From contig JAHYZV010000003.1 of the NCBI GenBank assembly GCA_019424245.1, positions 124,001-188,000 of the forward strand: 64,000 bases of DNA, read 5' to 3'. Below the pieces are notes generated by a model. That model made no database searches. It was given only the letters and a program-made list of their open reading frames with translations, and was not told the origin of the DNA. The first letter of the stretch is position 1. Each line of letters begins with the position of its first letter. A program made the translations under genes and the position numbers. The DNA is from Clostridiales bacterium. Its GTDB lineage: Bacteria > Bacillota > Clostridia > Lachnospirales > Lachnospiraceae. Positions 1-7,878 of this stretch are shown one piece after another.

Positions 1-2
1 TT

Positions 3-818
3 AATGTACTGTTATTTGATGGGGAGTCGGAGGTTGAAGAGAATGAACTTGTTAATACGACAGTTCACTCACAATATAAGGCTGAAGATGGAAAAGTTCA
101 TGAACAGGAACGCGATATTGCTAAGTATTGGAAAAGAGGAGGTACAGACATAGTCCTGTATGGCATAGAGAATCAGACAAAGGTTGAGAAAAGAATGCCA
201 GCAAGGATATCGGGATATGAAGGTGCTTCATACAGAGGACAATATGATAAGAAAACAATAGTGCCGGTAATAACGATGGTGCTGTATTATGGTACAGACA
301 GAAAATGGACAGCACCAAAGAATCTTAAGTCTCTGATTAAAGTTCCGGATAATCTGGATAAGTATGTTAATGACACTAAAGCTAATGTATTTGAGATAGC
401 GTGGCTGACAGATGAACAGATAGCAAAGTTTACAAGTGATTATAAGATAGTTGCTAATTTCTTTGTGAACAAGAGAAAGAACAAAGATTACATACCAGAT
501 GATAAGACAACAATTAAGCACGTGGATGAGATACTAAAGTTTTTATCAGTTATGACAGGGGATAACAGATATGAAGAGATATTGTCAGATAAGGAAGGGG
601 TGAGCAATATGTGTGATGTAGCGCAGAGGCTTGAAGACAGGGGAATTGAGAAAGGAATAAAAGAGGGACTTAGTCTTGGCGGTAACCAGATGATATACTC
701 ACTGGTCGAAGATAAGAGCATAAGTATGGAAAAGGGTGCACAAAAGCTTGGAATAAGTGTAGAAAAGCTGCGAGCTAATATGATTAATGCAGGATATAAG
801 TGTCCGGATATGGAATGA
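3..818 (+). CDS. Rpn family recombination-promoting nuclease/putative transposase (5' end outside window)
   Basis: The reading frame is open from base 3, so the gene continues to the left of the window; an internal ATG at 195 is not the start. The visible 271 codons carry a PD-(D/E)XK-like core: an Asp codon at 147-149 followed by a hydrophobic strand and a Glu-x-Gln triplet (168-176, in LYGIENQ). Next come the MPARISGYEGASYRGQ block typical of Rpn/YhgA-like proteins and a Gly/Lys/Glu-rich tail (RGIEKGIKEG), then a short helical end. Rpn proteins are DNA nucleases that stimulate RecA-independent recombination and are often multicopy. A decayed relative lies at 16980-17539. The family call is from motifs only; activity is not shown. 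Confidence 0.75.
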   Translation, partial: NVLLFDGESEVEENELVNTTVHSQYKAEDGKVHEQERDIAKYWKRGGTDIVLYGIENQTKVEKRMPARISGYEGASYRGQYDKKTIVPVITMVLYYGTDRKWTAPKNLKSLIKVPDNLDKYVNDTKANVFEIAWLTDEQIAKFTSDYKIVANFFVNKRKNKDYIPDDKTTIKHVDEILKFLSVMTGDNRYEEILSDKEGVSNMCDVAQRLEDRGIEKGIKEGLSLGGNQMIYSLVEDKSISMEKGAQKLGISVEKLRANMINAGYKCPDME

Positions 819-861
819 TAGCTGATAAGAAAGACAGAATAACAATATAATATATAAAGAT

Positions 862-912
862 AAAGCAATGTCAGGAAGAGCGGATACTAGACTGGCATTG
901 CTTTTCTTTTTT
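862..912 (+). terminator. Rho-independent terminator after the Rpn-family gene
   Basis: An 11-bp stem (862-872 with 894-904, one G-T pair) encloses a 21-nt loop and is followed by a T-rich run ending at 912. It closes the Rpn transcript. Confidence 0.75.
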
Positions 913-914
913 GG

Positions 915-946
915 AGAAGTATGTTTCTGTTCAGGGACATACTTCT
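915..946. repeat. Perfect 10-bp inverted repeat (stem-loop)
   Basis: AGAAGTATGT at 915-924 is the exact reverse complement of 937-946, with a 12-nt loop. No T-run follows, so it is not an ordinary terminator. It lies immediately after the terminator and before the motif-rich spacer. Confidence 0.6.
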
Positions 947-950
947 GCGT

Positions 951-1147
951 GTTCCTATAAGAACAATAAATAATTAATCTATATAGGCAAATTTCAGGCA
1001 GAATTACATGAAAGTGTAGGAATATACCTATCAGGCAGGCCCGAGGAAGCTTATCTATAGGCAGATTGGGAGGAAAAGTGAGGGTTGAATAAGGATTCTG
1101 CCCAGATATGTCCTATAAGTCAAGCAATAATGCGACTACCTATAGGT
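951..1147. other. Non-coding spacer with six CTAT(A)-core motifs
   Basis: The gene-free gap 819-1250 (432 bases) holds the terminator and stem-loop above, this motif cluster, and a promoter. CTATA or CTAT cores start near 955, 979, 1028, 1055, 1112 and 1139. The 955 copy lies in an imperfect 14-bp palindrome (951-964, GTTC/GAAC ends). The 1139 copy is a perfect 10-bp palindrome ACCTATAGGT (1138-1147). Copies at 979, 1028 and 1055 are followed by GGCA. The pairs 1028/1055 and 1112/1139 are each 27 bp apart. The stretch could be a cluster of regulator binding sites or the remains of a repeat element. I see no ORF in it. Confidence 0.45.
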
Positions 1148-1185
1148 ATCATGAACAATGAATCAATAAAGCGTTTAATTATTTC

Positions 1186-1213
1186 TTGAAATAGCTAGGA
1201 AAATAGTTATATT
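1186..1213 (+). promoter_or_regulatory. Predicted sigma-A promoter for the O-antigen-ligase-like gene
   Basis: TTGAAA (1186-1191), a 16-nt spacer and TATATT (1208-1213) lie 38 bases before the start codon. The CTATA-core cluster ends about 40 bases upstream of the -35, where an activator or repressor could sit. Confidence 0.55.
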
Positions 1214-1250
1214 ATAGTAAAGTATAAAGCTAAAAGGGGAGAGAAGTAAA

Positions 1251-2651
1251 ATGCTTACAAAATTAAAAAAGTGCAAAACACTTAAAGAAATATATGAGAT
1301 GCTGGGGGAAAATTTTTTTGAAAAGACAGCAATGTACATAGTGATGGGATGGTGTTTATTGCCGATACTATCAATCTTCTTTCATATAAGATGGGTGGGG
1401 ATGGCTGAGCAGACATTTATGTATAGATTAAATATATTGTCAAGCTATCAGACGGCAGTTTTGCTTATGGGTGTGCTGACAGTGGAATTTCTGACAGCAT
1501 ACTTTATAGGCATGATACTGACACGGAGTAATAATTGGAAAAATGAGCTGTTTGAGTTTATTAAAAGAGAACCATGGAATGTATTTTTTTTAATGTTGTT
1601 TGTATGGATTATCATATGTACAATGCATTCGAATGATAAATATACTTCAATATTTGGAACAGAGTACAGATATGAAGGCCTTGTGACATATTGCTGCTAT
1701 GCGGCGGTTTATATGTGCACGCATATAGTTAAAGAAGCAAAATATAGAAAATACATATTTAATACATACGCGGTAACAGCGGTTATACTTGGGATATGTC
1801 TACTGCTTCAAGATAATCATCTACTATATATGCAAAAAATATTTGTTTATGATAGAGCAACTGTATTCAGCCAGTTTAATCATTTTGGGTATTATCTTAA
1901 CATGTCAATTCTGGTTATGACAGGGTTATTCTTAACGTCAGATATTAAGAAAAATGAAATTATGTATGCAGCAGGAATAGCGTTCCAGCTATTTTGCCTT
2001 TTGGTGAACAATACATTTGGTGCGTATCTTGGCTCTATGTTTGGTGTTATAGCTGTATGCATAATGTATGTTGTAAGAACTAACAATATAAAGAAAATAC
2101 TAGTGCCGATAATTATATATATTTCCCTTAGCACAGTCAGCATGTCAGGAATCATTCCATCAAGCAGTGGACAGAACTTAAAAGTTAATTTATCAACTTT
2201 TTCTCATGATGTTAATGCAGTCGCATCAAATGCGGAAGATGCAGATGGAGCAGGGACGGGAAGAATGAGATTGTGGAAAGCTTGCTTAAAAATGATACCG
2301 GAAAGTCCAATATTAGGATATGGACCAGAACAATTGAATGAAAAATATTCAGATGTATTTAGAGGTTCATTGGCAGGTGGAACGAGTAGACCAGAAAATG
2401 AATATATACAGTATATGGTGTTTATGGGAATACCAGGGTTTGCAATGTATATGGGTGCATTAATATCAATGATGATATGCCAATTGAAGAAAATAAAAAA
2501 ACTGGAACTTATAACGATAGCTTCAGCAGGGTGTGCATTGGCATATGCAGCAGGTGCATGCTTTGGAAATTCAATGTATTATACAACACCATATTTCTAT
2601 ATGTTTTTAGGAATGACAGCAAGAACGATAAAGCTAGAAAATACGAAATAA
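1251..2651 (+). CDS. O-antigen ligase/polymerase family membrane protein
   Basis: This 466-residue protein has about ten to twelve hydrophobic segments across its length. A large extracytoplasmic loop near residues 295-380 carries the Wzy_C-type pattern: Arg-x2-x-Leu-Trp-Lys-Ala, then ILGYGPEQ, then SRPENEYIQ. The family comprises O-antigen ligases (WaaL) and Wzy-type polymerases that move lipid-linked glycans on the outer face of the membrane. In a Gram-positive the likely substrate is an exopolysaccharide, a wall glycan, or a surface protein such as a pilin. Start: ATG at 1251 behind GGGGAGAG. It has its own promoter and no glycan-synthesis neighbours. It lies just upstream of the pilus operon, so pilin glycosylation (PilO/TfpO-like) is possible but unproven. 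Confidence 0.75.
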   Translation: MLTKLKKCKTLKEIYEMLGENFFEKTAMYIVMGWCLLPILSIFFHIRWVGMAEQTFMYRLNILSSYQTAVLLMGVLTVEFLTAYFIGMILTRSNNWKNELFEFIKREPWNVFFLMLFVWIIICTMHSNDKYTSIFGTEYRYEGLVTYCCYAAVYMCTHIVKEAKYRKYIFNTYAVTAVILGICLLLQDNHLLYMQKIFVYDRATVFSQFNHFGYYLNMSILVMTGLFLTSDIKKNEIMYAAGIAFQLFCLLVNNTFGAYLGSMFGVIAVCIMYVVRTNNIKKILVPIIIYISLSTVSMSGIIPSSSGQNLKVNLSTFSHDVNAVASNAEDADGAGTGRMRLWKACLKMIPESPILGYGPEQLNEKYSDVFRGSLAGGTSRPENEYIQYMVFMGIPGFAMYMGALISMMICQLKKIKKLELITIASAGCALAYAAGACFGNSMYYTTPYFYMFLGMTARTIKLENTK

Positions 2652-2674
2652 AAGTGAAAATTACCCACTTTTAG
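2650..2674 (+). terminator. Weak terminator-like hairpin overlapping the stop codon
   Basis: A short A/T-rich stem (AAAAGTG at 2650-2656 with CACTTTT at 2666-2672) has only a brief T-run. It overlaps the stop codon of the preceding gene. The following pil genes have their own promoter, which fits a transcript end here. Confidence 0.35.
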
Positions 2675-2773
2675 TATGTAGTATGATATTGTTAAGGTAT
2701 GTTATAAATGTAAAAGTAAATTTAAAAAGAATTTATTATTTGTTAATTTTGTTTGTTAATTTTAGTAAAATTA

Positions 2774-2802
2774 TTGTCCTGATTGTGCTTATGTGTTATA
2801 CT
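2774..2802 (+). promoter_or_regulatory. Predicted sigma-A promoter of the pilus operon
   Basis: TTGTCC (2774-2779), a 17-nt spacer and TATACT (2797-2802). Transcription would start near 2809, so the upstream in-frame ATG at 2783 would not be on the transcript; this supports a pilC start at 2849. I found no c-di-GMP riboswitch-like leader in the short untranslated region. Confidence 0.65.
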
Positions 2803-2848
2803 AAATGCACTAAAAAGGAAAGATTTTACTAAGAATGGGGAGTGTGAT

Positions 2849-4069
2849 ATGGAGACATTTTCATACAAAGCGGTTGACGCTTCGGGAAAAGATGTTAAGG
2901 GTGCTGTTGAAGCAGAAAGTAAAGATGAAGCAGCCAGAAAGATAAAGGAACAGGGATTTACTCCTATATCAATAGGTAAGCAGGGAGCTTTGGATAAAGA
3001 TGTTAATCTATCATTTTTTGGTCCAAAGAAAATACCGGCACGAGATATGAGCGTATTCTGCCGGCAGTTTGCAAGTATTCTTAAAGCAGGTGTAAGCGTA
3101 ATTAATGCATTGGAGATGCTTGGTGAACAGACAGAGAATAAGAGACTTAAAGAAGCAATTGAGAGAACCCAGTCCAGCGTTGAGAAAGGCGAAAACCTTT
3201 CGGATTCAATGAGGGAGAACGAAGAGTTTCCAAGTATTCTTGTAGATATGATTAGAGCAGGTGAAGCATCAGGTAGTTTGGAGAATTCTCTTACACGAAT
3301 GGCAATACAGTTTGAAAAAGATGCTAAGTTAAAAGGTGTTGTAAAGAAAGCGATGATGTATCCGATAGTGCTTATCTTCGTTATGATAGGTGTTATTGTA
3401 GTAATGCTTACATTTGTTATACCAAGCTTTATGACAATGTTTGAAGACCTTGATTCAGAACTTCCAATAACAACGAGAATGATTCTTGCAATGAGTGACA
3501 GTGTTAAAGGATACTGGTATGTATATCTTATTGTTGTCATTGGAATAGTTGTGGGAGTTAAGTTATATGGTAATACGGAGAATGGAAGGCATAACCTTGA
3601 TAAATTAAAGTTAAAGATTCCAGTATTCGGATTGTTACAGACTAAGTCAGCATGTGCTTCATTTGCAAGAACAATGAGTACATTGTTACAGGCTGGTATG
3701 CCAATGATTGATGCACTTGAGATATCTGCTTCAACCATGAAGAATGTATTATATTATGATGCATTAGAAAAAGTAAAGAGCGGTGTATCATTAGGCTTGC
3801 CTCTTTCTAATCAGTTAAGAACATCGGGGCTTTTTCCTCCGATGGTTGTACATATGGTAGGTATTGGCGAAGAAACTGGTAATGTTGAAGAGATGCTTAC
3901 CAATTCAGCAGTCTATTATGAAGAAGAAGTAGAGGTTCAGACACAGACTCTTACTTCATTAATGGAACCAATTATTATTATCCTTATGGCTTTAGTTGTA
4001 GTTATGTTAATACTTGCAATCTATCAGCCAATGATTCAGCTCTATAATACATTAGGAGCACAGGGGTAG
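2849..4069 (+). CDS. pilC: Type IV pilus inner membrane platform protein PilC (type II secretion F family)
   Basis: PilC is the polytopic platform on which the assembly ATPase adds pilin subunits. The 406-residue protein begins with the typical METFSYKAVDASGKDVKG segment. It has two copies of the T2SSF cytoplasmic helical domain, each followed by membrane segments: about residues 175-200 and 220-240, then a C-terminal one near 375-400. ATG 2849 is chosen because GGGGA lies 8 bases upstream and the longer reading starts before the predicted transcription start. It opens the pilus operon. No PilB or PilT ATPase gene lies nearby, which is unusual. Confidence 0.9.
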   Translation: METFSYKAVDASGKDVKGAVEAESKDEAARKIKEQGFTPISIGKQGALDKDVNLSFFGPKKIPARDMSVFCRQFASILKAGVSVINALEMLGEQTENKRLKEAIERTQSSVEKGENLSDSMRENEEFPSILVDMIRAGEASGSLENSLTRMAIQFEKDAKLKGVVKKAMMYPIVLIFVMIGVIVVMLTFVIPSFMTMFEDLDSELPITTRMILAMSDSVKGYWYVYLIVVIGIVVGVKLYGNTENGRHNLDKLKLKIPVFGLLQTKSACASFARTMSTLLQAGMPMIDALEISASTMKNVLYYDALEKVKSGVSLGLPLSNQLRTSGLFPPMVVHMVGIGEETGNVEEMLTNSAVYYEEEVEVQTQTLTSLMEPIIIILMALVVVMLILAIYQPMIQLYNTLGAQG

Positions 4070-4075
4070 TATATA

Positions 4076-4108
4076 ATCTGTTCTGCAGGTCGCTTAACGA
4101 GAGCAGAT
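4076..4108 (+). promoter_or_regulatory. Stem-loop between pilC and the major pilin gene
   Basis: A 9-bp stem (4076-4084 with 4100-4108, one G-T pair) encloses a 15-nt loop. It lies right after the pilC stop and 35 bases before the pilin start, with no T-run. The position suits an mRNA processing or stabilising element that makes pilin mRNA more abundant than pilC mRNA. Confidence 0.45.
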
Positions 4109-4143
4109 TTATATAAATATATTTCAAAAGGGAGATATGAAAC

Positions 4144-4578
4144 ATGAAAAAGACACAGAAAAAATTAGGTAACAAAGGCTTCTCTTTAGTAGAGCTTATC
4201 GTAGTTATTGCTATTATGGCAGTACTTGTTGGTGTGTTAGCTCCAACACTTATTAAGAATATTGAGAAGTCAAGAGAGTCAAAGGATGCTCAGAATTGTG
4301 AACAACTTAAAAGCTCAGCAGAAGTAGCTCTTCAGAATGAAGAAGTTTATGCAGCTAATGTACCAACAACAGGTGAAACCGTTCTTTTAACTATTACTAG
4401 TACTGGAACAACAATTGGAGGCGATGCTGGTAAGAAATTTGAAAATGAATTGAAAACTTCTATTGATCCAACAAAGACAAAGCTTACATCAAAGAAGTAT
4501 TCTGGCGTTTCTGGTGGGATTACTGTTAAAGTAAATACTAATGGACAGGTTTCTATAAATGGTGTACCAGAGTCTTAA
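4144..4578 (+). CDS. Type IV major pilin (prepilin-type N-terminal methylation domain)
   Basis: This 144-residue protein has a class III signal: a short positive leader ending in Gly12, then Phe13 (cleaved and N-methylated), then SLVEL with the conserved Glu at mature position 5 (Glu17), and a hydrophobic helix to about residue 35. The small size, a Ser/Thr/Gly-rich globular part and the position between pilC and the prepilin peptidase fit the main structural subunit of the fibre. One Cys only is present (near residue 49), so the usual disulfide loop is absent, as in many clostridial pilins. RBS AAAGGGAG precedes ATG 4144. Confidence 0.85.
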   Translation: MKKTQKKLGNKGFSLVELIVVIAIMAVLVGVLAPTLIKNIEKSRESKDAQNCEQLKSSAEVALQNEEVYAANVPTTGETVLLTITSTGTTIGGDAGKKFENELKTSIDPTKTKLTSKKYSGVSGGITVKVNTNGQVSINGVPES

Positions 4579-4618
4579 TTAATAGTATTATTAAATTTAG
4601 TTAAGGAAACATTAAATC

Positions 4619-5389
4619 ATGCAATACGAATTACCACTGTACTTCATTATCTTTCTATACGGAATCGTATTCGGAAGTTTTTTGAATGTACTGATTTACA
4701 GATTACCATTAAAAGAGAATATAGCTACAGAACATTCGCATTGTATGACATGTGGCGAGAAAATCCAGTGGTATGATCTCATACCACTGGTAAGCTACAT
4801 AATACTTGGTGGAAAATGCAGACACTGCAAAACTAAGATATCACCGCAGTATCCAATCATTGAAGCGACCAATGGGATAGCATATGTGATAGTATTTTTA
4901 GTTCACGGATTTAATGCGGTAAGCATATTGATGTGCTTTGCATTTTCAATATTTCTTGTTATTTCAGTCATTGACTGGAGAACTTTCGAGATACCATTTT
5001 CACTTAATGTGGCAATTGGTGTTTTGGCAGTGATAAGAATCATATTAGATCACAAGAACCTATTAGACTATCTAATAGGGTTTTGTGTTATAAGTGGATT
5101 CATGCTCATATGTCTTTTTATTGGACGAGCGATTAAAGGAATTGACGCTTTTGGCGGTGGAGACATTAAGCTGATGGCGTTTGCAGGATTATTTTTAGGA
5201 TGGAAGTGCATTATCCTGGCATTTCTGATTGGCTGCATCTTGGGTGCAGTCATTCATTCCATCCGTATGAAAGTCACGAAAGCTGAACATGTGTTGGCAT
5301 TCGGACCATATTTGTGTGCAGGGCTTACAATAGCCATGCTTTTTGGTACGAATATAATTAACTGGTATCTTTCTTTTATGGGATTCTAA
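4619..5389 (+). CDS. pilD: Prepilin peptidase / N-methyltransferase (A24 family)
   Basis: This membrane aspartyl protease cuts the positively charged leader from prepilins and methylates the new N-terminus. The 256-residue protein has an N-terminal methylase-like domain with two CxxC pairs (Cys42/45 and Cys67/70) and about seven membrane helices. Both catalytic aspartates are present: Asp119 (in VIDWRTFEIP) and Asp182 (in the GGGDIKL motif). All family hallmarks are intact. It is expected to process the five prepilin-like proteins of this operon. Confidence 0.92.
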   Translation: MQYELPLYFIIFLYGIVFGSFLNVLIYRLPLKENIATEHSHCMTCGEKIQWYDLIPLVSYIILGGKCRHCKTKISPQYPIIEATNGIAYVIVFLVHGFNAVSILMCFAFSIFLVISVIDWRTFEIPFSLNVAIGVLAVIRIILDHKNLLDYLIGFCVISGFMLICLFIGRAIKGIDAFGGGDIKLMAFAGLFLGWKCIILAFLIGCILGAVIHSIRMKVTKAEHVLAFGPYLCAGLTIAMLFGTNIINWYLSFMGF

Positions 5390-5509
5390 CTAATCTGTAT
5401 ATTTATGTAGGAGAGTTTTTGTCTATATAGAAAGAACAGGAAATTTATATATATTTTTATAACTAGAAATCATTAGCTTATTATGTGGGGAGCTGGATAG
5501 GAGGATTTT

Positions 5510-7147
5510 ATGGCTGCATCTAAAGCCAAAGGTAAATTGGTAAGTATCGTTATCAATAACGAGTATATTAAAATATGTGAAATCACTAAATCAGGTAAGA
5601 ACAGTGTCGTTCATAAGACTGTTACAATTCCTGCACCAGAAGACTGCTATGTCGATGGTGTAATTGAGCAGACTGACGTACTTGCTAAGGCAATCAAGGT
5701 TGTTATGGACGAGCATAGATTTAATGCTAATAATGTCGCATTTTCTATCAGTTCTCCAAGACTTGCAACTAAGGAAGTTCTTATTCCTAATGTTAAGGCT
5801 AATAAGATTGATAAACTTGTACAGGCTAATGCTACAGAGTATTTCCCTGTTAATATGGATGAGTATATCATTCAGTACACGGTTCTTGAGAAAGTAGAAG
5901 ATCAGGGACAGGAAAAAATTAAACTTATGGTTGCTGCTGTACCATCAGAAGTTGTAGAGTCTTACTATGGACTTGCTAAGGCTTTAGGACTTAAGGTGGC
6001 ATTTGTTGATTATGCAGGTAATAGTACATACCAGATTATGAAACAGCAGATTGGACCAGAAGTCAGTCTTGTTATACAGGTTGAAAATGATGGTACTGTA
6101 ATTAATATTTTCAAGGATAATGTATTGCAGTTACAGAGAAATGTTCCTTATGGAAAGTCAATGCTTGTTAATGCTGTTATGGAGAAATATGGACTTAAGT
6201 ATGAGGCTGCTACAACAAAGCTTCAGAATGAAACACTTCTTCATTCAAGATTTGATGGAGATGAGGTTACAGAGTCATTAAGGTATATGGCAAGTAACAT
6301 CAACAGAGTTATTGATTACTATGTATCTCGTAACAGATTATCAATCCAGAAGGCATACTTAATCGGACATTCTACATCTATTAAGGGTTTTGCAACACTT
6401 CTTTCTAATGAGCTTAATATGCCAATTGAGAAGGTCGAGAGACTTAAGAATATTGCACTGGACAAGAAAGCATATGTTGAAGAGGCTACTCTTACAAGTT
6501 ATGTAACTAACTTAGGTGCAGTTATTGATCCGGTTGATTTTATTCCTAAGAGACTTATTGAGAGTGGTGCCAGAAAAGAAAATACAAAGACGCTTATTGT
6601 AGGATTTGTTGGAGCCCTTGTGGTTTCTGCACTCCTTGTTCTTATTCCACTTGTTCAGGTTGTTGCTCTTAATGCAGAGATTGGATCTCTTAATAAGAGT
6701 ATAAAGAAGCTGAGCATTATTAATGATGTTGTTAATGAATATTATTCAGCTAAAGATAAATATAATGATATCGCAGCGTTTGCAGCACTTACATCAGACA
6801 GCGATGATGCATTACAGGATTTTGTTGATTATCTTGAAAAGAGTATGCCAAGTGATATTACTATTCAGTCTTTCAATGTTGCATCAGGAGCAATTACTGT
6901 TAATGGAACAGCGGGAAGCAAGTCTTCAGTAGCTAAGTTCATTCAGGAACTTCAGAAGAATTCTTCTGTACTTAATGTTGATGCCCCTACTATAACAGAG
7001 ACTAAGGATAATGCAGGTACAATTGAAGTTACATTTTCATTATCATGTACATTTGTTGGAGGAACATCTAATACAACTGATATGAAGTCATCTAATACAT
7101 CAAACAGTACTAAAAATAGCAGTACTAAGAGTTCAACAACAAAGTAG
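5510..7147 (+). CDS. PilM-PilN fusion, type IV pilus alignment subcomplex
   Basis: The 545-residue protein is much longer than PilM (about 350). Residues 1-335 resemble the actin-like ATPase PilM, with ISSPRLATKEVLIP and the strand VSLVIQVENDGTVINIF. Residues 341-349 read VDFIPKRL, which matches the N-terminal INLLP-type peptide of PilN that docks on PilM. A membrane helix follows (about 362-386), then a coiled coil and a ferredoxin-like periplasmic-type domain (about 430-520) as in PilN. A Ser/Thr/Asn-rich tail ends it. I read it as a covalent PilM-PilN. The complex links the cytoplasmic ring to PilO outside. PilO follows 12 bases downstream. RBS GGAGG precedes ATG 5510. Confidence 0.82.
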   Translation: MAASKAKGKLVSIVINNEYIKICEITKSGKNSVVHKTVTIPAPEDCYVDGVIEQTDVLAKAIKVVMDEHRFNANNVAFSISSPRLATKEVLIPNVKANKIDKLVQANATEYFPVNMDEYIIQYTVLEKVEDQGQEKIKLMVAAVPSEVVESYYGLAKALGLKVAFVDYAGNSTYQIMKQQIGPEVSLVIQVENDGTVINIFKDNVLQLQRNVPYGKSMLVNAVMEKYGLKYEAATTKLQNETLLHSRFDGDEVTESLRYMASNINRVIDYYVSRNRLSIQKAYLIGHSTSIKGFATLLSNELNMPIEKVERLKNIALDKKAYVEEATLTSYVTNLGAVIDPVDFIPKRLIESGARKENTKTLIVGFVGALVVSALLVLIPLVQVVALNAEIGSLNKSIKKLSIINDVVNEYYSAKDKYNDIAAFAALTSDSDDALQDFVDYLEKSMPSDITIQSFNVASGAITVNGTAGSKSSVAKFIQELQKNSSVLNVDAPTITETKDNAGTIEVTFSLSCTFVGGTSNTTDMKSSNTSNSTKNSSTKSSTTK

Positions 7148-7159
7148 GAGGGGAGTCAG

Positions 7160-7855
7160 ATGGATAAGTTAAAAGGTATGTTAAAAATCTCTGAAAGAGA
7201 CAAAAAGTTATTGGTTGTTGTATTAGCAGTGCTTATTATTGCTCTTGCTTATTTCTTTGGATTTCAGAATCTTTCAGACCAGGTAGATACTTTATCTACT
7301 AAAAAGACTACTCTTGAGACAACTCAGAGAGACTTAAAAGAAAAGAATAACAACAAACAGAAGTATGTTAATGATACAATGAATTACCTTAAGCAGTATG
7401 ATAATCTTCTTGACAGATATGCGGCAGGAAGCACACAGCCTAATTCAATTGATTTCTTTAACAAGACAGAGTCTGTAACAGGAACATGGGTAAGAAGCCT
7501 TTCTTTATCACCAACAACTGTTCTTTACAAGTTCGGTCAGATTGCTTCAAGTAATGTAAATGGAAAAAGCAATTATACTTCTAATCTTACCGGCTATAAG
7601 TCAACTATTAATATTGCTTATGAATCAGATTATAGTCAGTGGAAGAATTTTATTAAATATGTCAATACATATGCTGATAAGAGCACAATTGATGCCTTAT
7701 CTGCATCTTATAATGAGGCAACAGGTGTTGTTACAGGAACAGCATCTATTTCACTTTATTCAATTGAAGGTGGAAAGCGTGATTATAAGGAACCATCATT
7801 TGATGTTAAGACAGGAACAGGAAATATATTCTCAACAGTTACACCAACTGAGTAA
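7160..7855 (+). CDS. PilO-like type IV pilus assembly protein
   Basis: The 231-residue protein has a short cytoplasmic tail, one membrane helix (about 17-37), a coiled coil (about 40-70) and a ferredoxin-like C-terminal domain. This is the architecture of PilO, which pairs with PilN. Sequence identity to PilO is weak by eye, so the call rests on architecture and on its place directly after the PilM-PilN fusion. RBS GGAGGGGAG lies before ATG 7160. Confidence 0.7.
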   Translation: MDKLKGMLKISERDKKLLVVVLAVLIIALAYFFGFQNLSDQVDTLSTKKTTLETTQRDLKEKNNNKQKYVNDTMNYLKQYDNLLDRYAAGSTQPNSIDFFNKTESVTGTWVRSLSLSPTTVLYKFGQIASSNVNGKSNYTSNLTGYKSTINIAYESDYSQWKNFIKYVNTYADKSTIDALSASYNEATGVVTGTASISLYSIEGGKRDYKEPSFDVKTGTGNIFSTVTPTE

Positions 7856-7878
7856 TAAGAGAATTCAGGGAGAGGGAT

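Noticed and set aside
2652..2848. c-di-GMP riboswitch before the pilus operon
   Set aside because: Clostridial pilus genes often have one, but the region is simple AT-rich sequence without the GEMM-type core and the transcript leader is too short.
2743..3738. 331-codon open frame on the minus strand across pilC
   Set aside because: It is antisense to a gene with clear T2SSF domain features, has no recognisable protein features and starts within pilC without a ribosome binding site.
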